From: Bacillota bacterium | GTDB lineage: Bacteria; Bacillota; Clostridia; Peptostreptococcales; Anaerovoracaceae | Assembly (NCBI GenBank): GCA_017515765.1 | Contig: JAFWFF010000092.1 | Span: forward strand, 1 to 5,450 | Length of the DNA: 5,450 bases | Direction: 5' to 3' | Shown: positions 5,314-5,450 of the stretch, piece after piece | Layout of the letters: every line of letters begins with the position of its first letter | Position numbering within the stretch: position 1 is the stretch's first letter | Made by a program: the position numbers and the translations under genes | Notes under the pieces: model-generated | The model's input: only the letters and a program-made list of their open reading frames with translations | Databases searched by the model: none | What the model was told of the DNA's origin: nothing

Positions 5314-5450
5314 TCAGCCTCTGGAGTTCCGCTTGATCTGCTCGATGAACTTCTCGTGCGGGATCGCGAAATTGCCGGTCACTTCCTCGCCGTCGCCGAC
5401 GGATTTGGTCACCACCGCGCCCATGTTCACGCGGGCGTCGCTTCCGATCG
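5314..5450 (-). CDS. C-terminal end of a hexapeptide-repeat (LpxD-like) acyltransferase, partial
   Basis: The last 44 residues and TGA stop (5316-5314) of a protein whose start lies beyond the window end. The reading is IGSDARVNMGAVVTKSVGDG followed by EEVTGNFAIPHEKFIEQIKR and a short polar tail. The first part has the six-residue periodicity of left-handed beta-helix acyltransferases, with the typical GAVVTKxVxDG turn. The following TGNFAIPHEKFI resembles the C-terminal helix entry of proteins often annotated as UDP-3-O-acylglucosamine N-acyltransferases, which add acyl or acetyl groups to nucleotide sugars or surface glycans. In a Gram-positive-like organism a surface-polysaccharide acetyltransferase is more plausible than lipid A synthesis. 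The donor and acceptor cannot be determined from this fragment. Confidence 0.82.
   Translation of the reverse strand, partial: IGSDARVNMGAVVTKSVGDGEEVTGNFAIPHEKFIEQIKRNSRG

Overview
The window looks like ordinary chromosomal DNA from a bacterium of moderately high GC, most likely an anaerobic member of the Bacillota (Clostridia). This rests on the clostridial style of the threonine synthase, an aldo/keto reductase with a C-terminal two-cluster ferredoxin domain, a cytoplasmic-type 5'-nucleotidase homologue without a signal peptide, and a CCA-encoding single tRNA gene with its own terminator. The taxonomic call is an inference from protein style, not from a marker gene.

Layout. Positions 14-1552 (+) hold a complete 5'-nucleotidase-family metallophosphoesterase. 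It converges with a three-gene minus-strand operon, with only 3 bases between the two stop codons. Read in its own direction, the operon runs thrC (threonine synthase, 4819-3332), mntP (Mn2+ efflux pump, 3324-2767), then an Fe-S aldo/keto reductase (2743-1556). Spacing is 7 bases between the first two genes and 23 bases (or a 1-base ATGA-type overlap with an alternative start) between the last two. The 103-base gap 4820-4922 holds overlapping divergent promoters, one for the thrC operon and one for a tRNA-Glu(CTC) gene at 4923-4997 (+). The tRNA gene is followed at once by a strong, probably bidirectional, hairpin terminator. Beyond it on the minus strand lie a possible 42-residue membrane peptide (5209-5081) and the C-terminal 44 residues of a left-handed beta-helix acyltransferase that runs off the window end.

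How it fits together. The operon joins threonine synthesis, manganese export and a redox enzyme of unknown substrate; no shared pathway is evident, so co-transcription may simply reflect gene packing. I see no mobile element, CRISPR array, phage gene or defence system. The most notable point is that the threonine synthase has Met at the position where the family carries the PLP-binding lysine (AAG to ATG would be one base change). All other motifs look intact, so either the base call is wrong or this gene encodes an enzyme without its Schiff-base lysine. The second most notable is the interlocked thrC/tRNA-Glu promoter pair.
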